Assembly (NCBI GenBank): GCA_030704615.1
Contig: CM060732.1
Coordinates: 9,858,001-9,922,000 of the forward strand
From: Takakia lepidozioides
Lineage: Eukaryota; Streptophyta; Takakiopsida; Takakiales; Takakiaceae
Direction: 5' to 3'
DNA: 64,000 nt
This document shows positions 42,792-53,591 of this stretch, piece after piece. Under the pieces are notes generated by a model. The model was given only the letters and a program-made list of their open reading frames with translations, was not told the DNA's origin and made no database searches. The translations under genes and the position numbers were made by a program. The first letter of the stretch is position 1, and every line of letters starts with the position of its first letter.

Positions 42792-45700
42792 CATGCAGGT
42801 AATTCGAAGAACGGATGCACCGGATTTCAAGTCCGGTCGTGGCTTGGGTCAGCAGTGTTGCTAGATGCAGCTACAGTGGGGTCACGGGCTCATCGTCCAC
42901 AGCTATGGTGGACTAACATGATGCCACCCGCACTGCTCAAGCGTGCATTTGATGGGGTGCAGCGGCCAGCACATCTCACATTGGATAATATTCTGGACAC
43001 AGGGAGGCAGTCTCAACGTGTGAGACACGATGACCGTTCGCCTTTGGCAGTGGTCAACAAGGTGGGTCAACCACGAGCAGCATTACCTACACTGCTCAGC
43101 TTCCCAGGATCGCATGCTTTCCGGGATAGTGGACCTGGCCTCCTGTGGGATGCTCAGTTGCAGCAGTTAGTGGAGCCTAATGCTGACGAGCGTGAGCGGG
43201 CAATGGGTTTTACCACTGGTACCACGGCGGTGTCGTCTCTTTCTGAGGCATCACGTCGTCAAGTGTTGGGGCAAGCAATGGATCTCAATTGCTTGACCTA
43301 GATTATCAGCTTGGCTCTAGCTGAGCAATGCAGAGTGCGGAATACACTTCCCTCAATGGTCTCTCTGCCTACCGAGACGGTACAGGCAGTGAGTGGGGGC
43401 GAGCATATGAGGACCACGGGGTGCATGCATCCATGGCACACGTGGGAGGTGCTCGAGGTTCAGAGGGAGTTGGCAGCCAAGGCGGCTGTGATGGATGAGG
43501 TTGGGGATTCTTCTCGAGTTGAGGAGGTCCTCAAGGATGAGATGATGGGGCAGGATGATGCCTTGTCATTGACTGAGCAGGTAGGGAGTACTGCTCAAGA
43601 GGTTGCAACATAGCAACCACGGGACGCGTCCTCTACCTCTAAGCCCACTGGACTTAAGGTTGTAGTTACGGAGGACAATTGGGAGACGGACATTGGACCC
43701 ATTGTCACCGGAGGAGAGAGACGACGTATACGGCGGTTCCTGAGGGCTTACAAGAATTGCTTTGCCTTCAGTTTGAAGGACTTGGGAGCACTGAAGGGTC
43801 AAGAGATCCGTATTGAGTTGGCCACTGACACGCCAATCTTTCGGAGACCCTATAGATACAGTGACATGGAGAGGTCTTTGATTCAGATGAGGACTCAAGA
43901 TCTCTGGGAGGCAGGTTTGGTGGAGCTCTCTGGTGGAGAGTATGCTTCAGCCACAGTGATGCCAGCCAAGAAGGATGTCTATGGCAATTGGACGGAGAGA
44001 CGTATGTGCGGTGATTACCGGCCTGTAAATCGTCAGACCAAGTCCGATAAGTATGCCATGCCAACACCAGAGGAGATCTTTGATGCCATCGGGCATGCTA
44101 AGGCCTTTAGCACTTTGGATTTACGATCCGGATATCATCAGTTGCCAATCAAGGAGGCGGACAAGCAGAAGACGGCATTCTGGGGGATCAATGAGCACGG
44201 CAAGGATTGCCTATATCAGTGGCGGTTCTTACCATTTGGGCTTAAGAATGCTCCTGCAGAGTTTCAGAGAGTCATGGATAGGATTCTAGCAGGGGTGGAC
44301 TTTGCTCGGTGCTACATAGATGACATCATCATCTTTAGTGTTACGATGGAGGAGCATGAGAGACACCTTCAGGTGGTATTGGAGCGCTTGAGAGCGCACG
44401 GATTGAAGTTGCATCCGGGGAAGTGCAAGTTTTTCCACAACCAGATTGAGTATCTGGGTCACATGATATATCCTGGAGGATTGGGGGTACAGCAGACTAA
44501 GGTAGAGGCCATTGCACAAATTCCACGCCCCACGGATGTGAGCCGAGTTCGAGCTTTCATGGGGTTGGCAAACTATTATAGACGGTTTGTCAAGGGATTT
44601 AGTACCATTGCAAAGGCTCTAACCAAGCTGACCAAGGTGGACCAGGAGTGGCAGTGGGAAGATGAGCAGGAACGAGCTTTTCAAGAGCTCAAGGCGAGGT
44701 TGACCTCGGCGCCTATCTTGAGACGACCTATCAGGGGACGTCCCTTTCAGCTGCATACGGATTGGAGCATGCTGGGGCTTGGAGCGGTGCTCACACAGGT
44801 GGATGATGAGGGAAGAGAGTTCGTAGTGGCTTGCGCTAGCCGCTCGAACAACGCTGCAGAGGCTAAGTACAGCTCATATGAGGGAGAGTGCTTAGCTGCA
44901 GTGTGGGCCGTGGCACACTTCAGGTGCTATCTATACGGCAATCTTTTCACCCTTGTCACGGATCACCAGCCACTCAAGTGGTTGATGGAGTCAGACAAGC
45001 TTACGGGGAAGCTTGCACGGTGGGCACTTATACTCCAGGAGTATGACTTTCAGGTTGTGCATCGACCGGGTTTGGTCAATCGGGATGCGGATGGATTGAG
45101 TCGCAATCCATGCATGAGCCAGCAGGATGACACTGGAGCTCGGTGGCATTGTGAGACGGACGAGGAGATGGTGCCGGGATGGCACGCATCTCCATTTTTG
45201 TGTATCTTGGCATCGGGAGGTCAGATTGGACCTACAACAGGGATGACTGTAGACGGAGTGTCTGAGGACCCTGAGGCTAGTGATGAGCTAGGTGGTGCCA
45301 GAGATATACATGAGGATTTGGCTGTGTTGGACTACCTCCGCACGGGAGACACGGCAGCCATTGTGACTGCCAGGGAGAGGGATCGGATCCTGCAACGAGC
45401 CAAGAGGTTCAAGTGGGAGGGGATACACCTACTTCGAGTGTGGGAGGATGGTCGGGTGAGGATTGTGCCTCACCCCACACAGCGTGCACGGTTAGTGCGG
45501 CATGCCCATGAGGAGTTGGGGCATTTTGGAGTGCGACGCACTCATAGTTTACTGCAGGGGCAGTATTGGTGGCGTGGTATGCATACAGAGGTGCAACAGT
45601 TTGTGGCTAGGTGCATGGTGTGTGACAAGGTGCGTGCTTCATTCAACGCCCCTACACCATAGTTGCATCCTTTACCTATCATGGGATTGGGCTACAGGTG

Positions 45701-46748
45701 GAGTCTTGACTTCGCAGGACCGTTGCCACTGACTATGCGCCACCACAGATATGTGTTGGTGATGGTGGAGCACTTCTCCAAGTGGATTGAGTTGGTTCCA
45801 TTGCCTGACAAGGCTTGTGAGGGGGCTGCGTATGCATTCTTGGATCGTGTGCTTAGCCAATTTGGTGCTCCAGCTGAGGTACTCACGGACCAAGGGAGAC
45901 AGTTCTTGGGGGAGTTTCAGGCTTTGTGTGATAAAGCCTTAATAGACCACCGCACCACTTCTCGGGATCATCCTGAGGCCGATGGCTTAGCAGAGAGAGT
46001 TGTTTAGACGGTGAAGAGGGGTTTGCACAAGTATGGCTTGCAGAAGGGACACCTAGGAGATTGGGATCTTCAGGTTCCTTGGTTAGCCATGGGCTACAGG
46101 TTCAGCAAACAAGCATCACTTGCCTCCTTCTCACCATATTTCCTTCTCTTTGGCCGAGAGCCGGATTTGCCTGCAGCCATTCGTAGGGACACTACTCAAG
46201 TCCTTAATCTTGACGATCCGGACGTGTGGGTACGTGCATGTGATCAGCGTGCAGAGTTGTTCAAGAAAGTCATGCCCATGGCTTTTGAGAACCTTGCCAT
46301 TGCACAGCACCGTGATACATTGAGGTATGCCACTATACGTGGTGGAGGATATCATCCTGGGGTTCGGAGGTTTAGCCCTGGTGACTATGTTTATTTGCAG
46401 CAGACTGCTCCTACGACTCTGGATGTTACTGCAGGGCGTGTTATTCTGAGGGTTCGAGAGGTGTTGCCCTCAGGGGTCCTGATCTTAGAGGGTCGGGATG
46501 GCATGACTTGGAAAGACCATGTGCGTAATTGTGCGCCATGTCACCTTCCCAATGTCGATGGCAGAGTTGACCCAAACTTGGCAGTGGTACCTGCAGGTTT
46601 GAGGTGCATGCTCTGTGGGTCTGCCAAAGGGGCAGCCACCATGCTGGTGTGTGATCGGTGCTCAAGGGGTTGGCATATGGGATGCTTGACACCACCTCTT
46701 GAGAAGGTTCCTGACGGAGATTGGTTGTGTCCACACTGCTTGGGATAG
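42792..46748 (+). pseudogene. Ty3/gypsy polyprotein: DNMT C-terminus, RT, RNase H, integrase, PHD finger
   Basis: One frame from 42792 to 46748, interrupted only by four TAG codons (43299, 43611, 45660, 46005). Residues 1-185 resemble the end of a Dnmt3/DRM-type cytosine methyltransferase: LLDAATVGSRAHRPQLWWTN (motif VIII region) and ERERAMGF...SRRQVLGQ (motifs IX-X). The catalytic Pro-Cys part is missing, cut at the poly-T repeat. Reverse transcriptase follows ([22 protein letters not shown], catalytic CYIDDIII at 44310), then RNase H (HTDWSMLGLGA, DHQPLKW, VHRPGLVNRDADGLS). The integrase has an HHCC finger (HEELGH...CMVC) and the catalytic Asp, Asp and Glu (SLDFAGPL, LTDQGRQF, HPEADGLAE). 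The last 50 residues are a PHD finger (CMLCG...CDRC...WHMGC...WLCPHC, 46600-46745). No gag or protease is seen. Confidence 0.82.
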
Positions 46749-47008
46749 TGGCAGTGGACATGACTGGAGGCAGCTAACAAGACATGGGAGGCCAAGCTCA
46801 TAGGAGTCAATACATGAGATCCCAAGCTCAAGTTCACAGGTTGCAAGACGGCGACTAACGATGGGGCAACTCTTGCACCCGGCCTCTTGATCTATCGAGT
46901 TTGAGTGTAGTAGGGATAGTGGTGGAGGACTTAGTGAGGCTATGGTCACTATCATATCTTGTGGCTACCTGGACTTAGAGGGACCTAAGCACCAGCTAGG
47001 GGGGCGAT
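46749..47008 (+). other. 3' non-coding region of the DNMT-gypsy with polypurine tract
   Basis: It ends in AGGGGGGCGAT immediately before the LTR start, a plausible plus-strand primer tract. Confidence 0.55.
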
Positions 47009-47524
47009 TGTGTGGACTAGTGACTGCCATAGTGGGCAGCGTAGTGGCAGCCTAGTGACTGACTAGTTGTAGCCTAGTGGTTGGACTAGTGGCTGGACTA
47101 GTGGTAGACTAGTGGTATACTAGTGTGTGGTGTGCACATGTGTTGTGTGGTTTTGGACAGCGATGTAGTTGTGTAGCGATATGTATGCGCACGATAGCTG
47201 TCAAGTTATTTTACCACTAGTGTGAAACTAGCTAGGAAATAGCTAGCTTTTACATATTGACATTTGGGATGGCCCAAGTGTCAATCCAGGGGTCAAGGCA
47301 GATTTAGGCCCTGGAGTGGTTATCTTCACGGCAAGCGCGGGAGGCTCATCTTTCTCGAGTTGAGCCTCACCGCGCCTAGCTATGGCGCCGTAGTGTGGAT
47401 TCCCCATGGCGTGGGGTGCACTTGGCTTGAATTGTATTTGAGTGATGAGGTTATATATGCATGAGTTTATGCTTCAGCTTTGTGAGCTTGCATGAGCTTG
47501 TGCTTGTATTCTTCTTCTTTATCA
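47009..47524 (+). repeat. 3' LTR of the DNMT-gypsy
   Basis: 516 bp, TGTGTGGACTAGTGACTGCC to TTTATCA. It is identified because its first ~190 bases are repeated nearly identically from 47526. It contains CTAGTGGT-type repeats at its 5' end. Confidence 0.7.
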
Positions 47525-47525
47525 T

Positions 47526-47712
47526 TGTGTGGACTAGTGACTGCCATAGTGGGCAGCGTAGTGGCAGCCTAGTGATTGACTAGTTGTAGCCTAGTGGTTG
47601 GACTAGTGGCTGGACTAGTGGTAGACTAGTGGTATACTAGTGTGTGGTGTGCACATGTGTTGTGTGGTTTTGGACAGCGATGTAGTTGTGTAGCGATATG
47701 TATGCGCACGAC
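47526..47712 (+). repeat. second, truncated LTR copy in head-to-tail contact
   Basis: Repeats 47009-47195 with very few differences, one base (T, 47525) after the end of the preceding LTR. It breaks off at 47712, where chromovirus reverse transcriptase begins. Confidence 0.75.
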
Positions 47713-49490
47713 AGAGGATTTACCAAGTGGCTTGCCACCGCGAAGAGGAGTTGACCACAAGATTGAGGTGATACCGGGATCGGAGCCGCCTGCCAAGGCG
47801 CCCTACCGATCGAACCATAGAGAGTTGGTCGAGCTGAAGGCTCAGCTCAAGGATCTAATATCAAAGGGGTACATCCGGCCAAGTAAGTCACCCTACGGAG
47901 CCCTGGTGATATTCACAGACAAGAAGGATGGGACGCTGCAGATGTGTGTCGATTATAGGGCTCTAAATAAGGTGACTATAAAAAATTGGTACCCTTTGCC
48001 AAGGATCGACGACCTCTTCGATCGATTTGCAGGAGCGAAGTATTTCAGCCGGATTGATTTGCGCTCCGGCTACCATCAAATCTGAGTGGCGGAAGGAGAT
48101 GAGGAGAAGACAGCGTGCAGAACAAGATATGGTTCATATGAGTTCTTAGTGATGCCTTTTGGGCTCACCAATGCACCCGCGACCTTTAGCACGCTAATGA
48201 ATAGCCTTTTCTAGGAGTGGTTGGATGACTTTGTGATCATGTACATCGACGACATCTTGGTGTACGAAAACAAAGGGAGAACACTTGGAGCACCTCAAAA
48301 AGGTGTTCCAAAAATTGCGGGAAGGGAAGCTGTATGCCAAAGCTTCAAAGTGCGAATTCGGGGTCACAAAAGTGGAGTTCCTAGGGCATGTGATTACACA
48401 GGATGGGATCAAAATGGATGACAGAAAGGTGAGGACGATCTTGGACTGGGAGCCTCTGACTTCGGTCCCGGGAGTGCGATCCTTCCTAGGACTCGCCTCC
48501 TATTACCGAAAGTATGTGAGAAATTTCACCAAGATCACGGGGCCACTATCGGACCTTCTGTGTAAGTCCAAGGTATAGGTATGGAATACCTTTTGTGGCC
48601 AAGCTTTTGCCGAGTTGAAGCAGCGGATGGCCGAAGCTCCAGTCCTGAAAATCCCGGAGTTCGACCGTTCATTTGAGATTCATACAGATGCGTCGGACTT
48701 CGCAATTGGGGGTGTATTCATGCAGGACGGATGTCCAGTGGCTTACGAAAGTAAGAAACTGAATGAAGTGGAGCAACGGTGGCCTATGCACGAAAAAGAA
48801 ATGAAGGCGGTGGTGCATTGCCTTGAGCTTTGGCGCCACTATGTTGGTTCCAATCTGGTGAAGCTGTTCAAGGACAATGTCACGGTGAAGTATTTTGCCA
48901 CGCAGCCTAAGTTGTCCCCAAAACAACTTAGGTGGCAAAACACTTTGGCAGTGTTCGATGTGGATATCCAGTACAAACCGGGACGGGACAATGTGGTGGC
49001 TGATGCTAACGGCAGGCGAATCGGAAACGGAGGAAAGTTAAGTTTGAGGCAGGCACGAAGGTCTGGTTGAACATCAAGAATTAATTTTGACTACCTCCGG
49101 AAGTGAGTCCGAAATTTGTACCTCCGTATGCGGGGCCCTTTCGCATCCGGAAGGTTATGAATGAGGATGTGTATGAATTGGAGCTGCCGGCAAACAGCAA
49201 GGTGCATCCGGTATTCCATGTCTCACTTTTGAAGCCTTACTTCAAAGATGAAGCGCGTCCGAATCGGCATCAAGTGTTGCGTCCGCCACCTGTGCTGTTG
49301 GATCATGAAAATGAACTTGAATACGAGGTGGAGGCAGTGCTTAAGTCGAGGAGGTTCAAGAATTGAGAAACGGAGTATCTCGTGGAAGGGCTATCATCAA
49401 GTAGAGGCAACTTGGGTGTGTGCCTCAGAAATGGGAAACGAATCGGAGGCGGTTGCAGCTTTCGAAGGGCGACCTCAAAAGTAGAAGAAG
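47713..49490 (+). pseudogene. chromovirus pol, 5'-truncated and internally deleted
   Basis: It starts at the edge of the reverse transcriptase ([20 protein letters not shown]) and has [39 protein letters not shown] and the catalytic MYIDDILVY at about 48240. The RNase H domain follows (IHTDASDFAIGG, WPMHEKEMKAVVH, IQYKPGRDNVVADA). At about 49010 it jumps from the end of RNase H directly into the integrase C-terminal region, so the integrase zinc finger and catalytic core are deleted. A GPF module and a chromodomain follow, with a stop and a frameshift in the chromodomain near 49364-49390. Further stops are at 48083 (TGA), 48211 (TAG) and 48576 (TAG), with a frameshift near 48270. Confidence 0.85.
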
Positions 49491-49530
49491 CGTTGATGGG
49501 GACATCAACACTGGAGCATGGGGGAGGAAA

Positions 49531-50420
49531 TGCATGCTTAGTCCGGCTTAGCTAGCTCAGGAATCCAATTGCAAAAACTTGTGTTGTACAAATTTTGTTA
49601 TAAATGAAATGGTTTCCAATGTTGTACTTCCTATTTTGTTTGGAATGGTGATGCATGGTATGGTTGGCTAGTGTGTAGATTGCATACTAGCTTACAAAAG
49701 TGGGAGAGGTAAATTGGATTAATTGTGTGTTTACGCAGTGCCGAAATCGGGTGACTCCCATCCAAGGGGCAAGAAAACTTGCGCCTTCTTTAGGAGTTCA
49801 CATGCTAGTGCGCACCTGGCGTATGCACGTACTATAACTGCGTTACCAAGGGGGTTGCCTTGTAGTGCGGGCTAACACGGAAGTAACGTGCTTCCGTTCA
49901 CGTACTATAATCATGTAACCTTGGGACGAAGTCGTAGTGCGGCTTCGGCATGTTCCCGTACCTCAGGCCAGCATTTCAAGGCGGACCCAATTGTAGTGAT
50001 TGGGGCGCACGGTTGGTTCAAGGTTATCTTCCTAGTCAAAAAGGGTTCAAGGTGAACCCTTTCTCAAGCTGATGCCAAAAGCGGCATCATGAGCGGTCGC
50101 AAGCAATGTTGTTGCAGTAAGGCGATTCGATCCTCGGGGAGGATCATTCCTTCGCCTTGAAGTGGGCCAAGAAGAGTGCACTGGGAGGAGCTTGAGAGCC
50201 TCCACCCTTGGCCGCGACTTGGAGGAAGTCGGCCGAACTAGCTAGTAGAGAGTAGAGTGGAGGTTTGGTTTTTTGCCATGGGACGCCATGGTACGGAAAC
50301 AAACTCCTTGAGGTGGGACGCCACAACTTGGATGTTAGTTTCTACAAAATGGACAAGTCGATGAGGACATTGACTCCCTGTTGGTAGGGGTGTGTGTCGC
50401 GGCCCTTTGCCTTGAGGGCA
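49531..50420 (+). repeat. 3' LTR of the plus-strand chromovirus
   Basis: 890 bp, TGCATGCTTAG to GAGGGCA, after the purine tract GGGGGAGGAAA. It aligns inverted with 40962-41785. Confidence 0.75.
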
Positions 50421-50599
50421 GGGGTTGGCACACAAGAGGGGTTGCCCCTGTGGTGGGGGCAGTGAAAACAATAGGAACGGGGGCTGTAGCACCCTTGAGT
50501 GCCCAAGGCACGGTAGCTTAGTGGGTCTTAGTGGGGGTGGCATAGGACTAACCATGGGGCGGAGACCTTGTGGTGGGAGTCGTGGGGAGTCTTGGGACT
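50421..50599 (+). repeat. left part of the element C 5' LTR, split by element A
   Basis: Unique sequence up to the target site GGACT (50595-50599). With element A removed it would continue at 62671. The exact LTR start is unresolved; a TG near 50487 (TGTAGCACCC) is one candidate. Confidence 0.5.
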
Positions 50600-51642
50600 T
50601 GTCGCGCGGCTTTTACTCATCCATCCCTTCGCTATCTGAGGCGGAAACTCCAAGATAGAAGAGTTGGAAATCTCTAAGTACTCAGCCCGCGCAGAACAAT
50701 CAGTCATGACCTACAGCTAGTGTATCATGGGGGTGTTTCCTATTTGTTTCCCTTTTCGCATTCATCTTAGCTACCTTACCATTGATAATTAAGTATTAGT
50801 TTGCTTCATCAATCTATCGGTTTTCTTCACTCATCCATTCAATCCGCAGCTTCACTCAGATCTCTCTACACAGTGTGATTGTATCGTGTAAGTATCAGAT
50901 TATGATTTATCAGGTATCAGGCCGAAGCCATTATGTCTCTAATCTGCTCTACAATATCACTACAGCTTTGCATATAACAAGCATCTACTAATCCTCTTTT
51001 CTCCTTCACCGTGCTCTCCATCTCTTGCCTCCGATCTCCGCTCCAGCCTGACTCAGAAGTCCTCCCCGAATAATGATGATCATCCTTCATTCCCCGTTTC
51101 TCCCTTTATCCTCCTATCCGCGGTTCTAACCGTTTCCCTCTCTAACCGTCGTCTGTGAACTAACATGTTCCCTTCACAGGTGTTGTTCCCCACAGTCGTT
51201 CCCTATTATCGTGACAGCTGTGTCAAGCGGTGACTGGCTGTGTTTGGCTGTGTCGGGCTGTGACTGGCTGTGTGGCTGTGCCGGGCTGTGACTGGCTGTG
51301 TGGGCTGTGTCTGCTGTGACGACTGTGACGGCTGTGTGGGCTGTGTCGCTGTGACGACTGTGTGGGCTGTGTGGGCTGTGTCGGCTGTGACGGGCTGTGT
51401 TGGCTGTGTCGGCTGTGTCGGCTGTGACGGGCTGTGTTGGCTGTGTGGGCTGTGACGACTGTGACGGGCTGTGTTGGCTGTGTGGGCTGTGACGACTGTG
51501 ACGGGCTGTGTTGACTGTGTAACCCCCCTCTACAGTGCGCTGCTGTCACCCCTAAGGCTCCTGTTGGTCTCAGTCTGTGCAAAAATTAAGGGTACCCTAC
51601 AGATCCCGTATAAGTGTCTAAGTCCCCTACAGTCCTCTAACA
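50600..51642 (-). repeat. element A 3' LTR
   Basis: 1043 bp, TG...CA. It contains the GGCTGTG satellite at about 51220-51520. Confidence 0.88.
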
Positions 51643-51644
51643 TT

Positions 51645-51660
51645 ACCCCTTCCCCCCTCA
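51645..51660 (-). other. element A polypurine tract
   Basis: On the minus strand GAGGGGGGAAGGGGTAA leads directly into the LTR start TGTTAGAGG; this is the usual plus-strand primer. Confidence 0.8.
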
Positions 51661-51680
51661 AAAAACCGTGTCCTCACGGT

Positions 51681-53444
51681 TTACTGTTTCCGAGTAGCAA
51701 ACCTTTGTGAGTGAGCACCTTGTTGACGTTGAGAGTTTCGTGGTGGACTGTGTGTACGAGCCCGAGGTCTGTCTCTGGTTGATGGAGATGGTTGATCACT
51801 ACCTGGATAAGTGAGGCCTTCTGGAGGCTGATATTGAGGTAATATTTCCGGCATAGGAGATCCCCTTTGTTTCTTCTCTTCCATCTGAATTGCATAGTCT
51901 TCTCCCATGTCAAAAGAATTCTGTGAAGAAACAGTTGTATCAGAATCCTCATCGCCTCTCAGGTGTTTTAATTTTCGAACTTTTTGTGGAATCATCTGGG
52001 GCATACAATGCTGTCCTACCATGTCTGGAAGTTTGTATTTTACAAGTTGGTGTAACCGCTGAACAACAAAATTGGTGTAGGCACTGAGCTCCTTGTCTGT
52101 CCAGATGAGTGGGGTACCAATTACTGGTGCAGCGTGCAAGTACTTCCATGCCACATGTCCCTTATAGAAAATGTCATCAAGTCCGAATTTCTGTGTTGAC
52201 AAATGGTTGCAGGCTGCTTGAAACCATGAACGAATTTGAGAATCCTTCTGCATCATAACTTTTGGGTCATATAGGTACATATGAGGTGGCACGGAAGGTA
52301 ATACCCAATGATCTCCACTGGAGTAACTTTGAAAGCGTGTTTGCATCTTTTGTTGCTCAAAGTGGTAACGTACCAGAAAACAAGCAGCGTAGTATAGCCC
52401 GCACCCCATGACAATACTTGCTATCTCCTTGGTCTTGGTATAAATGAGTCCATGTACAACCTGGAAAGCAACCAATTCCCTCAACATGGTACCTGCCTCG
52501 TGCCAGTATTGTGCAAAGTGATGATCTTCAATATGTCGATTGTTTGGAAGAACTTTAGTCCTAGTTGCCACTGGCAGCCAAATACGCATGATTTGGTAGT
52601 AATGTGCGAATGACTGCGGAGGACTAAATTCTTTCCAAGCCAAATCCAACATGATGGGAATTTGGTTGAAGGGCATAAGCATAGCCCTGCTGTACTCCCT
52701 GCAGCTGGAGTTTTAGGTGGGTTAAAAGCGGCATTGCCCCATACCTCCGGCTGTGTGTGGTTTGTAGTAACCACAGGTTCAGCTACTGGTACACTGACCT
52801 GTTGTGGTGGTGGTGGTACTGGCTCCTGTATCATTGGCATCTCCTGCACCTCCTGTGAAGACTGAAAAGCCAAAGTTCTGGCTTGTAAATAAGAAGCCAT
52901 TAGCTGTTCCTGAGGGATATAGACTCTTTGGTCGATGTTTGAAGTGAGGTCTTCCACTTGAGTCTGGAGTCCGTCTACATCCTCTTGTAACTCTGCTATC
53001 CTACTATAGACATTGTCTATAGTAGTTGTGGCAATGTTCTGCACCTGCAGTCTGAGCTCATTCATCTCGCTTTGGGTGAGCTTCCGTGGGCTTTTGCCCT
53101 CTACTGGCCCTTGTGCTAACCAGACCTGCATAAGGCTGTTATCCACCAAGCTGCTTGTGGTTCCCCTGAGAGTTTGCTCCTCTCTTAGCTTGTACAATTC
53201 CAACTGCTGTTGTAAAGCCTCCATGCGCTTCGCCTGTGGCTCAACCAATTGGCGCATAGGCAGCAAGTAGATTATTGGCTTCCTTCGAAGCCTTGTTACT
53301 GACCGCGATTTCATTTCTATTGGCCACGATGGTTTGTTGCAACTCCACGATGTGTTTCTCTTGATCAGCTTCCCTCTGCCTGTATTGCTTGAAAGTATCT
53401 TCATGGCGACAGATTGTATTCTTCATATCGACAATGAGCTTCAT
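51681..53444 (-). CDS. element A post-pol coding region, distal part (coiled-coil protein)
   Basis: Minus strand, overlapping frames 53444-53241, 53404-52481 and 52682-51681; they probably form one protein broken by frameshifts near 53300 and 52580. The first part is Gln/Glu/Lys-rich and likely a coiled coil (RIAELQEDVDGLQTQVEDLT). The last 333 codons hold a folded-looking region with many Trp, Tyr and His (HYYQIMRIWLPVATRTKVLP, GHWVAWKYLH-like segments) and end in a basic, Ser/Pro/Arg-rich tail. It is not gag or pol. Position after integrase recalls the env-like or transposon-protein ORFs of Athila-type elements, but I recognise no membrane segment and assign no function. Confidence 0.55.
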
Positions 53445-53591
53445 TTGCTCAACATTCTCTTCTTCTGCCTTTCGTACATTTTTCCGCTTGACTGTTTATT
53501 TCTTTTGTTGATTGGTCAAGCATAGTTGTAAATGTAGCACATTGTATCGCCATCCTGTTATGCACTGTCTGCAACTCCGTATGTAGTGCAT

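Noticed and set aside
42792-46748. TAG read as an amino acid (alternative code or read-through) in the DNMT-gypsy frame
   Set aside because: TAG also ends this frame at 46746 and ends the intact Myb/SANT-like gene at 32116, and four internal positions are too many for a single read-through site. Decay is simpler.
51223-51582. Gln/Thr/Pro- and His-rich frames over the satellite arrays
   Set aside because: They are translations of the GGCTGTG repeat; the same applies at 36204-36491 and 62354-62605.
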